Origin: Gammaproteobacteria bacterium
Lineage (GTDB): Bacteria; Pseudomonadota; Gammaproteobacteria; JAADGQ01
Length of the DNA: 38,677 nucleotides
Direction of reading: 5' to 3'
Assembly: GCA_015490755.1 (NCBI GenBank)
Contig: WFXF01000093.1
Span: 1 to 38,677, forward strand
In this document: piece after piece, positions 1-8,906 of the stretch
Layout of the letters: the number at the start of each line of letters is the position of its first letter
Numbering within the stretch: position 1 is the stretch's first letter
Position numbers and translations under genes: made by a program
The notes under the pieces: generated by a model
Database searches by the model: none
What the model was told of the DNA's origin: nothing
Seen by the model: only the letters and a program-made list of their open reading frames with translations

Positions 1-670
1 CCGATGGACTCACATTCAGCTCACCTGTACCGTTGCCATTATCTACAAACAGGGCAAAACCAGGCAGATTACTGCTACTGAGTGTCAAGCTCGAACCTTC
101 AGGATCAATCGCGGAGATTGCGATATTACTCTGTTCGCCAACTGTCAGTGAAATATCACTGATGGGCATTAGTTCGGGAGATAAACCTGCATCACCGACT
201 GTAATCACCCCACCAAGCAAACGATCCGGTATAATTTTTACAGCTTGATTGTTGCTGATTACTACGTTACTTAAGTCAAGAAATTTATGATTCAAATCAG
301 CAGTATTGTGAATTGTAAAAGGCAAAGTGGCCACAATACCATTACCAAGGGTACTGTTTCTGGATGTATTTGCAATCAGGACACGACGAACACCAGGAGA
401 TATTTCCGATGATTGAACCGTATGCGTACCTCCTAGATTTTCCCCAGCCAGCGCGGGCATTGATATTAGTTGAGCTGGATCAAATGAAAGATCAAATTGC
501 AGTGCCACAGCGCTACCATCATGAGAGAGATGGACAGACACGTGCACCGTTTCGCCTTGTTCCCCTGAGGCACCATTTACAACAATACTGGTTTCCGCCA
601 ATGCGGTATTTCCTAGTACGGTAATTGATAGCAACAAAAAAGTGAAAATCGTTTGAATTATTTTATACAT
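1..670 (-). CDS. Secreted cohesin-like domain protein (partial, 3' end off window)
   Basis: The frame is open from the ATG at 670 to the left edge without a stop, giving 223 codons, so the gene continues beyond the window. Residues 1-25 form a signal peptide (MYKIIQ, a hydrophobic stretch, then NTALA before ETS). Residues 26 to about 155 read like a cohesin-type beta domain: the run VSVHLSHDG is followed by ALQFDLSFDPAQL, and GNGIVATLPFTI closes the fold. After about residue 160 a second domain begins (ISLTVGEQSNIAISAIDPEG, then DNGNGTGELNVSP), which resembles cadherin/Ig-like repeats of bacterial surface proteins. I infer an exported or surface protein of unknown partner. A dockerin, a sorting signal or further repeats would lie off the window. 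The domain calls are by eye. Confidence 0.75.
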   Translation of the reverse strand, partial: MYKIIQTIFTFLLLSITVLGNTALAETSIVVNGASGEQGETVHVSVHLSHDGSAVALQFDLSFDPAQLISMPALAGENLGGTHTVQSSEISPGVRRVLIANTSRNSTLGNGIVATLPFTIHNTADLNHKFLDLSNVVISNNQAVKIIPDRLLGGVITVGDAGLSPELMPISDISLTVGEQSNIAISAIDPEGSSLTLSSSNLPGFALFVDNGNGTGELNVSPS

Positions 671-965
671 AACACATCCATGTCTCTCTCAAGAGAAATC
701 CGTTTATCAATACAAAAATAAAATTCCGTATTTGAAATCGCTCACGATAGATCGGACCGTTACTATTTTTTATTGAGGAAAAACCAGAAATAAGGGTTCA
801 AATACCCTCAGGAGGCTGTCTTGGAATAGAAGCCATTTTGGACATATTTACCGATTAAATGAGGTTAATATTAGGCATATCTAACAAATTTAACCGAAAA
901 GTTTGGCTGATGAAGCCGTTCGTAGTTGAAATAATGATCCTGTGATTTTTAGAGCAAATATGAAA
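671..965. other. Non-coding gap between cohesin-like gene and pssA
   Basis: This AT-rich stretch of 295 bases has no convincing reading frame. On the minus strand it is the leader of the cohesin-like gene and the tail of the pssA operon. A 5-bp inverted repeat with a 6-nt loop lies at 793-808 (AGGGT/ACCCT), but it has no adjacent T tract. I could not match the region to a known riboswitch or promoter. Confidence 0.4.
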
Positions 966-1721
966 TTATTTCTTGCTCACCCCCGAGCGACTGCCTTGCT
1001 TTCCACGCAACCTCCATAAAGTCAATGCAACACCAGAAACAGCGTAAACAAAAGCCATTGCAAACAAAACATGGGAAGGGCTGATCGAGATAAAAACGAA
1101 AATCAGAACAACCACCAAAATAGCCACAAATGGTACTTTACCTTTCAGATCAAAGTTTTTAAAACTGTGGTAACGAACATTACTAACCATTAATAAGCCC
1201 GCCGCAACCGTCAATACAAAAGCAAGGATCGCATACGCATCACCTTTTACTTGATAGTCAGCACCCACCCAAACCATCCCCATAAGCAATGCTGCTGCTG
1301 CGGGGCTGGATAAACCTTGAAAAAAACCCTTGTCAACAGTATCCACCTGAGTATTAAATCGAGCTAATCGCAATGCAGCAGCGGCCGTATATAAAAATGC
1401 AGCCAACCAACCAATTTTCCCCATTGATTGCAGTGCCCACGTATAAATAACCAAAGCGGGTGCAATTCCAAATGAGATCATATCTGCCAGACTATCGTAC
1501 TCTTTACCAAAATCACTCTGCGTATTTGTTAATCTCGCAATACGACCATCAATACCATCCATAACCATAGCAATAAATACAGCAACCGCTGCAGCTTCAA
1601 AGCGTCCATCCATCGCCGCAACAATTGCAAAAAAACCTGCAAAAAGACCCGCCGTCGTAAATAAATTAGGTAACAGGTAAATACCTTTATGACGTTTTAT
1701 TTCTTGTGAATTATCAGCCAT
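966..1721 (-). CDS. pssA: CDP-diacylglycerol--serine O-phosphatidyltransferase
   Basis: This enzyme makes phosphatidylserine from CDP-diacylglycerol and L-serine at the inner membrane, the step before phosphatidylethanolamine. The full CDP-alcohol phosphotransferase signature is present: D55, D58-G59, A62-R63, G72, D76 and D80. Several hydrophobic segments follow (about 85-245), as expected for the integral membrane form of the enzyme, and the tail is basic. Its 251 residues suit that subclass. The start is ATG with AAAGGGAA just upstream. It follows folC by 17 nt and is the last gene of the long minus-strand run. The soluble PLD-type synthase of E. coli is a different, unrelated family. Confidence 0.92.
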   Translation of the reverse strand: MADNSQEIKRHKGIYLLPNLFTTAGLFAGFFAIVAAMDGRFEAAAVAVFIAMVMDGIDGRIARLTNTQSDFGKEYDSLADMISFGIAPALVIYTWALQSMGKIGWLAAFLYTAAAALRLARFNTQVDTVDKGFFQGLSSPAAAALLMGMVWVGADYQVKGDAYAILAFVLTVAAGLLMVSNVRYHSFKNFDLKGKVPFVAILVVVLIFVFISISPSHVLFAMAFVYAVSGVALTLWRLRGKQGSRSGVSKK

Positions 1722-1738
1722 GACTTTCCCTTTATTTA

Positions 1739-3007
1739 TTAACTATGATCCAATGCTTGGGCAACAGTATAAAAAGAACCAAACACAACAATACGATCCT
1801 GCGGCCCAGCCTTTGACAGCGCCGCTTTATGTGCAGCCCGTACAGAATCATGTTCGGTAACGCTCTGATTCACATCCATTTCATCAAAAACATTCCGCAA
1901 TTCGCTGGATGACAAACCTCGGTTAACATTCAGGCCAGCAACGTACCAGTGATCCACAACGTGCTCTAACTCCTGAATCACTCCAACAATATCCTTGTCA
2001 CGCAACATAGCCACCACAGCAAATGTTTCACCTCTTTTCTCATCACTTTGCAACGCTTTTGCCAAGGTACGTGCAGCTTGAGGATTATGCGCCACGTCAA
2101 AAACCTGCTGAACACCACCCTCAGATATAATCATCTGCATTCGACCATTCAACCTGACCCGAAGCAAACCCTGGCAAATAGATTCATGACTCACTTTCAG
2201 GTCAGGTGGTAACAGATCAAGAGCCATTAAAACCGCTGCTGCATTCTGTTTTTGAAATTCACCTTTAAGATTCGGCAGTGGCAATCCATACAGACGCATC
2301 TTCCCCCCCCGCCAATTCCATCCCTTGTCATGGTTCGAAAACTCAAAATCTATACCTGCCCGATATAGTCGTGCGCCTATTGAGTCAGCATAAGAGAGTA
2401 GGCTCCTGGGTGGATTGGCATCCCCACAAACAGCCACTTTTCCCGAGCGAAAAATACCAGCTTTTTCAAATCCAATTGCTTCCCGATCATGGCCTAACCA
2501 ATCCACATGGTCGATATCAATCGTCGTCACCAAAGCAACATCTGCATCCAGCACATTAGTTGCATCCAGTCGACCGCCTAATCCCACTTCAAGAATAACA
2601 AAATCAAGTTCCGCACGATAAAAAGTATCAATCGCTGCTAACGTGCCAAATTCAAAATAACTCAAAGAGGTTGATTGGCGCGCCTGATCCACATGATCAA
2701 ACGCATGACAAATCATATCGTCGCTTACGGCATGACCATTAAGCCGAATACGTTCGTTATAGGTAAATAGATGAGGAGAGGAGTAAGTACCTACGCGATA
2801 ACCCTCAGCCAGCAATATTGATTCAAGCATCGCAACAGCAGAACCTTTGCCATTGGTTCCAGCCACTGTAATCAACTGAAAGTTACGTCTATTTAATAAA
2901 AGACGATCAAGCACTTCACGCACTCGATCCAAACCAAGATCAATTTCAGAAGAGTGCAATGACTCCTGCCATTGCAACCACTCCTCAAGTGTATTAAAAC
3001 GAGCCAA
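1739..3007 (-). CDS. folC: Bifunctional dihydrofolate synthase / folylpolyglutamate synthase
   Basis: The enzyme adds L-glutamate to dihydropteroate and then further glutamates to reduced folates, using ATP. It is a Mur-ligase-type protein: the P-loop GTNGKGS is at 50-56, EVGLGGRLDATN at 140-151, and FEKAGI at 180-185 carries the conserved lysine. The 422 residues match the family. No ATG fits; the first possible initiator after the accD stop is TTG at 3007, which gives an N-terminus (LEEWLQWQESLHSSEIDLG) that aligns in length with known FolC proteins. I see no clear Shine-Dalgarno, so translational coupling to accD (11-nt gap) is likely. A run of eight G on the coding strand lies at 2303-2310. 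Confidence 0.94.
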   Translation of the reverse strand: MARFNTLEEWLQWQESLHSSEIDLGLDRVREVLDRLLLNRRNFQLITVAGTNGKGSAVAMLESILLAEGYRVGTYSSPHLFTYNERIRLNGHAVSDDMICHAFDHVDQARQSTSLSYFEFGTLAAIDTFYRAELDFVILEVGLGGRLDATNVLDADVALVTTIDIDHVDWLGHDREAIGFEKAGIFRSGKVAVCGDANPPRSLLSYADSIGARLYRAGIDFEFSNHDKGWNWRGGKMRLYGLPLPNLKGEFQKQNAAAVLMALDLLPPDLKVSHESICQGLLRVRLNGRMQMIISEGGVQQVFDVAHNPQAARTLAKALQSDEKRGETFAVVAMLRDKDIVGVIQELEHVVDHWYVAGLNVNRGLSSSELRNVFDEMDVNQSVTEHDSVRAAHKAALSKAGPQDRIVVFGSFYTVAQALDHS

Positions 3008-3018
3008 ATTAGTAACGA

Positions 3019-3915
3019 CTACACAACGGTGCCGGATAACACTTCATCATCCGGCTTTTTAATCGGTTGCTGAGTCAATATCGCCAACACATTATACAAA
3101 CGATCACGCATATGGCGGCGATCCACAATCATGTCAACCACACCGTGCTCTTGCAAGAACTCACTGCGTTGAAAGCCTTCGGGAAGTGTTTCACGAACTG
3201 TCTGTTCGATCACTCGCGGCCCGGCAAAACCAATAAGTGCTTTAGGTTCAGCGACATTAAGATCACCCAGCATAGCCAGACTTGCCGATACTCCACCCAT
3301 GGTAGGGTCCGTCATCACAGAGATAAATGGAATCCCTCTTTTGCTCAAACGTGCTAATGCCGCACTGGTTTTACCCATCTGCATCAAAGAAAACAGACCT
3401 TCCTGCATTCTTGCGCCGCCACTGGCTGTAAAGCATATAAATGGAATATTCTTTTCAATACAGACATCAACGCCGCGCACAAATCGCTCCCCCACCACAG
3501 AAGCCATTGACCCCCCCATAAAGCGAAACTCAAATGCCGCGGCCACCACAGACAGCTCTTTAAGTTGCCCTTGCATCACGATCAATGCATCTTTTTCATC
3601 TGTATTTTTTTGTGCTTGATTTAAGCGATCACGATATTTTTTACTATCACGAAACTTGAGAATATCAACGGGTTCCAGATCAGCTCCAATCTCCTCACTA
3701 CTCTCTTTATCCAGAAACAAATCCAGCCGTAAACGTGCACCGATTCGTTCATGATGATTACACTTTGGACAGACATAATGATTGCGCTCCAGCTCTGCAC
3801 GATAAAGCATGGATGTGCATGAAGAACATTTTGTCCAAACCCCTTCAGGGACTGATTTTTTACCCGTACTTTCTGTTCGAATTTGTGAAGGTAATAATTT
3901 GGATAACCAACTCAT
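3019..3915 (-). CDS. accD: Acetyl-CoA carboxylase carboxyltransferase subunit beta
   Basis: AccD pairs with AccA to transfer the carboxyl group from carboxybiotin on AccB to acetyl-CoA, the first committed step of fatty acid synthesis. The N-terminal zinc ribbon is intact (C30, C33, C49, C52). The crotonase-fold core has [11 protein letters not shown] at 163-173 and TMGGVSAS at 205-212, which shape the oxyanion site. The length of 298 residues is normal. It sits between trpA and folC, the usual gammaproteobacterial arrangement. The window also carries bioC and bioD, which make the cofactor for this complex, but they are far away and not co-transcribed. Confidence 0.96.
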   Translation of the reverse strand: MSWLSKLLPSQIRTESTGKKSVPEGVWTKCSSCTSMLYRAELERNHYVCPKCNHHERIGARLRLDLFLDKESSEEIGADLEPVDILKFRDSKKYRDRLNQAQKNTDEKDALIVMQGQLKELSVVAAAFEFRFMGGSMASVVGERFVRGVDVCIEKNIPFICFTASGGARMQEGLFSLMQMGKTSAALARLSKRGIPFISVMTDPTMGGVSASLAMLGDLNVAEPKALIGFAGPRVIEQTVRETLPEGFQRSEFLQEHGVVDMIVDRRHMRDRLYNVLAILTQQPIKKPDDEVLSGTVV

Positions 3916-3951
3916 TTTTTAATCCCGGATTATAAAAAGCATACTCAAATT

Positions 3952-4755
3952 TCACTCATCCATCGCTTGCCGCATTTCACCCAGCAAACCGGATATATCA
4001 CTTATCAGACGATCACTCTGCCCATCGGACTCTTCAACTTTTCGCACCAGAGCACTGCCCACAATCACCGCATCTGCAATTTTTGAAACCGCCGCCGCTG
4101 AAGCCGCATCTTTAATGCCAAAACCAACACCAACCGGCAGATCAGTCTGGCGACGAATCTGCGCTACCTTCTCTTCAACCGCAGCGACATCAAGATTACC
4201 CGCACCGGTAATCCCCTTAACAGCCACATAATAAACAAAACCACTGGCCGCTGCACATATCTTGCTGACCCTTGCTTCATTCGTGGTCGGTGACAGTAAA
4301 AATATCGGGTCACATTGCTGACCTTGCAGCGCAACCAGCAACTCATCCGCCTCTTCAGGAGGAAGATCAACCGTCAATACACCATCCACACCCGCCCGGC
4401 CTGCCGCCTTCGCAAAGGTTTCGACACCCATCACTTCAATCGGGTTCAAATAACCCATCAAAACCACTGGGGTTTTATCATCAACCTCTCGAAAACGTTG
4501 CACCATCACCAGCACATCTTTCAAGCTGACATTATGTTTTAATGCACGTTCACTGGCTTTTTGAATTACAGACCCATCCGCCATTGGGTCAGAAAAGGGT
4601 ACGCCCAGTTCAATAATATCTGCACCGGCTTTGACCATCTCATGCATCAAAGGCACTGTCACTCCGGGCGAAGGGTCACCTGCCGTCACATAAGGAACCA
4701 ATGCTTTGCGTCCGTCTGTCCGCAGCTCGTCAAAACAGCTTTTGATTCGACTCAT
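3952..4755 (-). CDS. trpA: Tryptophan synthase alpha subunit
   Basis: TrpA cleaves indole-3-glycerol phosphate to indole and glyceraldehyde 3-phosphate; the indole is tunnelled to TrpB. The catalytic residues E49 and D60 fall exactly at the E. coli numbers ([13 protein letters not shown]). The phosphate-binding glycines (VGFGIKD and IVGSALV) are present near the C-terminus. At 267 residues it is full length. Its ATG overlaps the trpB stop in an ATGA (4752-4755), a sign of coupled translation. Confidence 0.97.
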   Translation of the reverse strand: MSRIKSCFDELRTDGRKALVPYVTAGDPSPGVTVPLMHEMVKAGADIIELGVPFSDPMADGSVIQKASERALKHNVSLKDVLVMVQRFREVDDKTPVVLMGYLNPIEVMGVETFAKAAGRAGVDGVLTVDLPPEEADELLVALQGQQCDPIFLLSPTTNEARVSKICAAASGFVYYVAVKGITGAGNLDVAAVEEKVAQIRRQTDLPVGVGFGIKDAASAAAVSKIADAVIVGSALVRKVEESDGQSDRLISDISGLLGEMRQAMDE

Positions 4756-5981
4756 ACCGTAATCCCCTCCAACGCAGCGACGGTGTGAATATCTTTGTCG
4801 CCTCGACCTGAAAGATTAATAATAATACTTTTATCCTGATCCATCGTTGCAGCCAGCTTTGCGCCATACGCCAAAGCATGACTCGACTCCAAGGCGGGCA
4901 TGATGCCCTCAATACGGGTTAACGTATGAAATGCATTCAGCGCCTCATCATCCGTAATGGCGACATACTCTGCCGCACCACAATCTTTTAACCACGCATG
5001 TTCAGGGCCTACTCCCGGATAATCGAGACCGGCAGACACAGAGTGCGTCTCAATAATCTGGCCATTTTCATCTTCCATCAGATAGGTTCGATTGCCATGA
5101 AGCACACCTGGCCTGCCTTTGCAAAGTGGCGCAGCATGTCGACCTGTTTCAAGCCCATCACCCGCCGCTTCTACACCGTAGAGTTTGACTGATTTATCAT
5201 TAAGGAAAGGGTAAAACAGCCCCATCGCATTCGAACCTCCGCCCACACATGCCACCAACGCATCGGGCAGCCGCCCTGTTTGCTCCTGAATTTGCTCACG
5301 CGCTTCACGGCCAATAATTGATTGAAAATCACGAACCATCACGGGATAAGGGTGAGGTCCTGCCACTGTACCGATAATATAAAAAGTATGATCAATATTG
5401 GTGACCCAATCACGCATCGCTTCGTTCAGTGCATCCTTTAAGGTTTTTGAACCCGATTCAACCGGAACAACCGTCGCACCCAGCAACTTCATTCGATAGA
5501 CATTAATGGCTTGGCGCTTGATATCTTCTGCGCCCATATAGACCACACACTCCAGCCCGAAACGCGCCGCAACTGTGGCCGTCGCCACACCATGCTGCCC
5601 CGCGCCGGTTTCAGCAATCACACGCGGCTTGCCCATCGCTTTCGCAAGCAGTGCCTGACCAACAGTATTATTCACCTTATGCGCACCGGTATGATTCAAA
5701 TCTTCCCGTTTCAGGTAGATTTGCGCACCACCTACTTGTTGGCTCCAGCGCTCTGCGTGATAGAGCGGCGAAGGACGGCCGACAAAGTGTTTCAAATCAT
5801 GATCCAGCGCTTTAATAAAGGCAGGATCTTTCAGATGAGTTTCATAGGCCTGGCGCAACTCCTCCAGCGGCCCCATTAATGTTTCAGCAGCGAAGATTCC
5901 GCCGTAAGGCCCGAAATGGCCATGTTCATCCGGCAGAGACATCAAATCCACACCGCTATTTTGTCCGACATTATTTTGCAT
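4752..5981 (-). CDS. trpB: Tryptophan synthase beta subunit
   Basis: TrpB is the PLP enzyme that condenses indole with L-serine to give tryptophan, in an alpha2-beta2 complex with TrpA. The Schiff-base lysine is K102 in [15 protein letters not shown] (126-131) and the phosphate-binding GGGSNAMG are intact. At 409 residues it is slightly longer than the roughly 397 of E. coli because of a short N-terminal extension before the conserved FGPYGG. The start is ATG. The beginning of trpB overlaps the end of trpF by 11 nt, and its stop overlaps trpA by 4 nt. Separation from trpEGDC is common in Pseudomonas-like genomes. Confidence 0.97.
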   Translation of the reverse strand: MQNNVGQNSGVDLMSLPDEHGHFGPYGGIFAAETLMGPLEELRQAYETHLKDPAFIKALDHDLKHFVGRPSPLYHAERWSQQVGGAQIYLKREDLNHTGAHKVNNTVGQALLAKAMGKPRVIAETGAGQHGVATATVAARFGLECVVYMGAEDIKRQAINVYRMKLLGATVVPVESGSKTLKDALNEAMRDWVTNIDHTFYIIGTVAGPHPYPVMVRDFQSIIGREAREQIQEQTGRLPDALVACVGGGSNAMGLFYPFLNDKSVKLYGVEAAGDGLETGRHAAPLCKGRPGVLHGNRTYLMEDENGQIIETHSVSAGLDYPGVGPEHAWLKDCGAAEYVAITDDEALNAFHTLTRIEGIMPALESSHALAYGAKLAATMDQDKSIIINLSGRGDKDIHTVAALEGITV

Positions 5982-6609
5982 CGACGCTTCTTACACCTTC
6001 TACAAATTCAACCATTTTCAAGGGATCTTTTATGCCCTTGCTCAATTCAACACCACCACTCACATCAACCGCATAAGGGCTGACCTGAGTGATGGCCTCA
6101 GTCACATTATTCGAGTCCAAACCACCCGCCAATATAATTGGCTTGACCAATCCGTCAGGAATCACGGCCCATTCAAATCTGTTTCCTGTTCCGCCTGGCA
6201 CCCCTTTTTGATAAGCATCAAGCAATAAAGCTTGCGCTGAACCATAGTGATGAGCTTCCGCTTTTAAGTCCACCCCGTCACGCATGCGAATCGCTTTAAT
6301 ATAGGGCATGCCATAAACTTCACAATCTTGCACAGTTTCATCACCGTGAAACTGCAAAACATCCAAATGCACATGCGCCAAAATATTTTTAATCTCAAAC
6401 TCGGTGGCATTCACAAACAGACCAACAACACTCACAAATGGCGGCAATCCACGCACGATATTCTGCGCGCACCGAATATCCACCGCACGCGGGCTGGGCG
6501 CATAAAAAACCAGGCCAATGGCATCCACCCCGATTGACGCTGCTTTGAGAGCATCTTCAGGCTGCGTGAAGCCACACATTTTAATACGAGTACGCATGAT
6601 TAAAGCCAT
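5971..6609 (-). CDS. trpF: Phosphoribosylanthranilate isomerase
   Basis: TrpF catalyses the Amadori rearrangement of N-(5'-phosphoribosyl)anthranilate to CdRP, the third step of tryptophan synthesis. It is a monofunctional TIM barrel: the strand-1 motif KMCGFT holds the general base C12, the general-acid aspartate lies in LLDAYQKG, and the phosphate-binding glycines are in ILAGGL and AVDVSGGVE. The start is uncertain: ATG at 6609, or ATG at 6597 (second M of MALIM), which would match the short family N-terminus better. Neither has a clear Shine-Dalgarno. It lies 40 nt after truA. Confidence 0.95.
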   Translation of the reverse strand: MALIMRTRIKMCGFTQPEDALKAASIGVDAIGLVFYAPSPRAVDIRCAQNIVRGLPPFVSVVGLFVNATEFEIKNILAHVHLDVLQFHGDETVQDCEVYGMPYIKAIRMRDGVDLKAEAHHYGSAQALLLDAYQKGVPGGTGNRFEWAVIPDGLVKPIILAGGLDSNNVTEAITQVSPYAVDVSGGVELSKGIKDPLKMVEFVEGVRSVDAK

Positions 6610-6649
6610 TCAGATAATGGACGGAAGGATAACGTACTTCACAGGGTTT

Positions 6650-7429
6650 TTACCATACCAAAGGCATCGCCTCTGTCGTGGGAATTTCATAGTGCTCCGG
6701 ATAGGTCACATTGACGAAGTACAAACCGTGCGGCGATGCAGTCACTCCACCTTGAGTACGATCACACACATGCAATAACTCTTTTGCCCATTCAACAGGC
6801 CGCTCACCCGCACCGATGGCCATAAGTACACCCGCAATATTGCGTATCATATGGTGCAAAAAAGCATTCGCTTCAACATCAAGAATAATAAATGGCCCGC
6901 TGCGAGCAAGCTCCAGTGAATGAATGGTTCGTACTGGATTTTTTGCCTGACAAGCGACGGCTCGATAGGAGTTAAAATTATGCTCTCCAATCAAAAACTG
7001 CCCCGCCTCGGCCATTTTTTGCACATCCAGATCACGACGCTCCCATGACACTCGTCCCGCCAGAAAAGAGGGTCGTACTTTTCGGTTCATAATAATGTAA
7101 CGATAACGGCGACGAGTGGCCGAAAAACGGGCATGAAATGTCTCATCCACCGGCTTTGCCCACAACACGCTCACCTCTTCGGGTGAATTGACATTCGCCC
7201 CCATTACCCATGAGTGCAGGCTGCGCTCGGCATTTGAATCAAAATGCACCACCTGCCCCATGCCATGCACACCACGATCCGTGCGCCCTGCACAAAACAG
7301 CTGTACCGGATGGTTGGCAACTTTAGAGAGCGCCGTTTCCAGACAGCCTTGCACGGTCCGCACCCCCTCCTGGATCTGCCACCCAAAAAAACTCTGGCCG
7401 TTATATTCAACGCCTAGTGCAATACGCAT
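6650..7429 (-). CDS. truA: tRNA pseudouridine(38-40) synthase
   Basis: TruA isomerises uridines 38, 39 and 40 in the tRNA anticodon arm to pseudouridine. The catalytic aspartate is D51 in CAGRTDRGVHGMGQV. Downstream family motifs include FHARFSATRRRYRY and FLHHMIRNIAG. The 259 residues match the family. It begins with ATG 4 nt after the stop of the upstream methyltransferase, and trpF follows, an order seen in other gammaproteobacteria. Confidence 0.96.
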   Translation of the reverse strand: MRIALGVEYNGQSFFGWQIQEGVRTVQGCLETALSKVANHPVQLFCAGRTDRGVHGMGQVVHFDSNAERSLHSWVMGANVNSPEEVSVLWAKPVDETFHARFSATRRRYRYIIMNRKVRPSFLAGRVSWERRDLDVQKMAEAGQFLIGEHNFNSYRAVACQAKNPVRTIHSLELARSGPFIILDVEANAFLHHMIRNIAGVLMAIGAGERPVEWAKELLHVCDRTQGGVTASPHGLYFVNVTYPEHYEIPTTEAMPLVW

Positions 7430-7433
7430 ATGT

Positions 7434-8021
7434 TTACCGCTTCTGCGCCACCATTTTCACTTCGTTTCTGAAACCTTTCTCATGATCACCCACACAACCA
7501 TCTTCACGATAAACCAGCAAACGCATTTGTGAAAAAAGGCTCAACAGCTCATTATCTGCAAGACGAAAATCTGGATTACGTGGCCCAGACTCATCCACTT
7601 GTAAACGGCTGAATGTTTGATAAAACAATAGCCCACCGGAGCGCAGTGCATCCTGAATAGCTGGCACCAGAGAACGATCAAGAAAGTAACTGACAACAAT
7701 CACATCAAAACTATTGGGTAGCATCGGTTCTTTCACAACATCTCGTATTTGAGCATGAAACCCAGCTGAAAAATTTTGAGCTTTCGCCTCTTCATTCAAT
7801 CGCTGAATCGCAACATCAGAAATATCCCACGCAGCCGTTTCCAACCCCTGCCTGGCAAGGAAAAGCGCATTCCGCCCCATACCACACGCCAGCTCCAGCG
7901 CTTGCCCTTGCGCCGGTAACAAATGACTGTTTTCTTTCAATACGGCAACTGCATCACCCACGCTTTCCGCACTGCTGTAAATTTTGTTCCATTTCTCTTG
8001 AGTTGCCACCACACCTGACAT
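7434..8021 (-). CDS. Class I SAM-dependent methyltransferase (TehB-like), substrate unknown
   Basis: This is a 195-residue Rossmann-fold methyltransferase. Motif I is ALELACGMGRNALFLA (about 41-56), and the acidic residue after strand 2 is in AAWDIS. The strand-4 motif SFDVIVVSYFLDR is followed by LRSGGLLFYQTF. The pattern is like TehB/thiopurine-type small-molecule methyltransferases, but I cannot name the substrate. The ATG at 8021 is preferred over the TTG one codon earlier because AGGTGAG lies 5 nt upstream of it. It is the first gene of the truA-trp-accD-folC-pssA run and is divergent from the dsbA-like gene with a 55-nt gap. Confidence 0.8.
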   Translation of the reverse strand: MSGVVATQEKWNKIYSSAESVGDAVAVLKENSHLLPAQGQALELACGMGRNALFLARQGLETAAWDISDVAIQRLNEEAKAQNFSAGFHAQIRDVVKEPMLPNSFDVIVVSYFLDRSLVPAIQDALRSGGLLFYQTFSRLQVDESGPRNPDFRLADNELLSLFSQMRLLVYREDGCVGDHEKGFRNEVKMVAQKR

Positions 8022-8076
8022 CAACGCTCACCTTCGTTATGATTAGATCCTGATCAATTTCGGGAATTATATACTT

Positions 8077-8712
8077 ATGAAAAGCAAGTTAGCACTTTTA
8101 ATCGTCTCCCTGATCTTTTCAGGTCACGCATGGAGCCAGACAACATATAAAGAAGGTACTCATTACCACTTGATCCAATCAACAACAGATCAACAGGCAA
8201 GCAAAAAAACAGACGTCAAAGAGTTCTTTTGGTATGGCTGTCACACCTGCTATTCATTGCAACCCTATTTTGAGCATTGGGTTAAAACGAAAAAAAGTGA
8301 TGTTGAATTTGAGCGCATCCCCGCAATGACTCACGACAACATGGAGCTATTAGCCCAAAGCTATTACACCGCCATAAAATTGAATCTTGAAAAACAGCTT
8401 CATATTCCACTATTTACTGCAATTCACGGTCACAAAACCAAAATAGAAAACAAAGCTCAGCTGACTACTTTTCTCAAGGAACAAAAAATTGATGATAAAA
8501 AATTCATCAAAACGATGCAAAGCCAGGAAATTACCCAACAAATAAAACGTGCAAAACAATTGGGGGAACAGCTGGAGATTGCAGGACCACCGACTGTAAC
8601 TATTGGTGGACGTTACCGAATGGATCCAAGCGGAGTTGGCAGCGCCAGCGAGTTTATTGAATTGCTTGATTTTTTAGTGGATCAGGTTAAAAAAGAAGGT
8701 ATTGGTAATTAG
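8077..8712 (+). CDS. dsbA: Periplasmic thiol:disulfide oxidoreductase, DsbA family (CHTC)
   Basis: This exported thioredoxin-fold protein should introduce disulfides into periplasmic proteins. The signal peptide is residues 1-20 (ending HAWS before QTT). The active site reads FFWYGCHTCYSLQP with cysteines at 55 and 58. The cis-proline loop is GPPTVTIGG (P172). The dipeptide between the cysteines is His-Thr rather than the Pro-His of E. coli DsbA, which should change the redox potential and pKa. The length of 211 residues is typical. It stands alone; dsbB is not in the window. The paralogue DsbL cannot be excluded, so the symbol is provisional. Confidence 0.85.
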   Translation: MKSKLALLIVSLIFSGHAWSQTTYKEGTHYHLIQSTTDQQASKKTDVKEFFWYGCHTCYSLQPYFEHWVKTKKSDVEFERIPAMTHDNMELLAQSYYTAIKLNLEKQLHIPLFTAIHGHKTKIENKAQLTTFLKEQKIDDKKFIKTMQSQEITQQIKRAKQLGEQLEIAGPPTVTIGGRYRMDPSGVGSASEFIELLDFLVDQVKKEGIGN

Positions 8713-8906
8713 CTATAGATCTATTTTGAAGCCGTATAAAAATCATTGCTCCAGTGGAGTATTCAATATCCAGTGAAGTTCACCATTGCCAGCACCCTTT
8801 TTAACCATTCCACCACAGGCCATCAGCACACCATTCATAAGAATCCCCATGATTAAAAACGGCCAATAGTGATTTTATGATGATATTTTCATGCTTGTCT
8901 CTTAAT

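Noticed and set aside
33-624. Plus-strand frames at the left edge (33-248 and 364-624)
   Set aside because: Both are antisense to the minus-strand cohesin-like gene, which has a signal peptide and coherent domains.
671-965. Possible c-di-GMP or other riboswitch before the cohesin-like gene
   Set aside because: Only a 5-bp hairpin is present; the conserved core of GEMM-type riboswitches is not seen.
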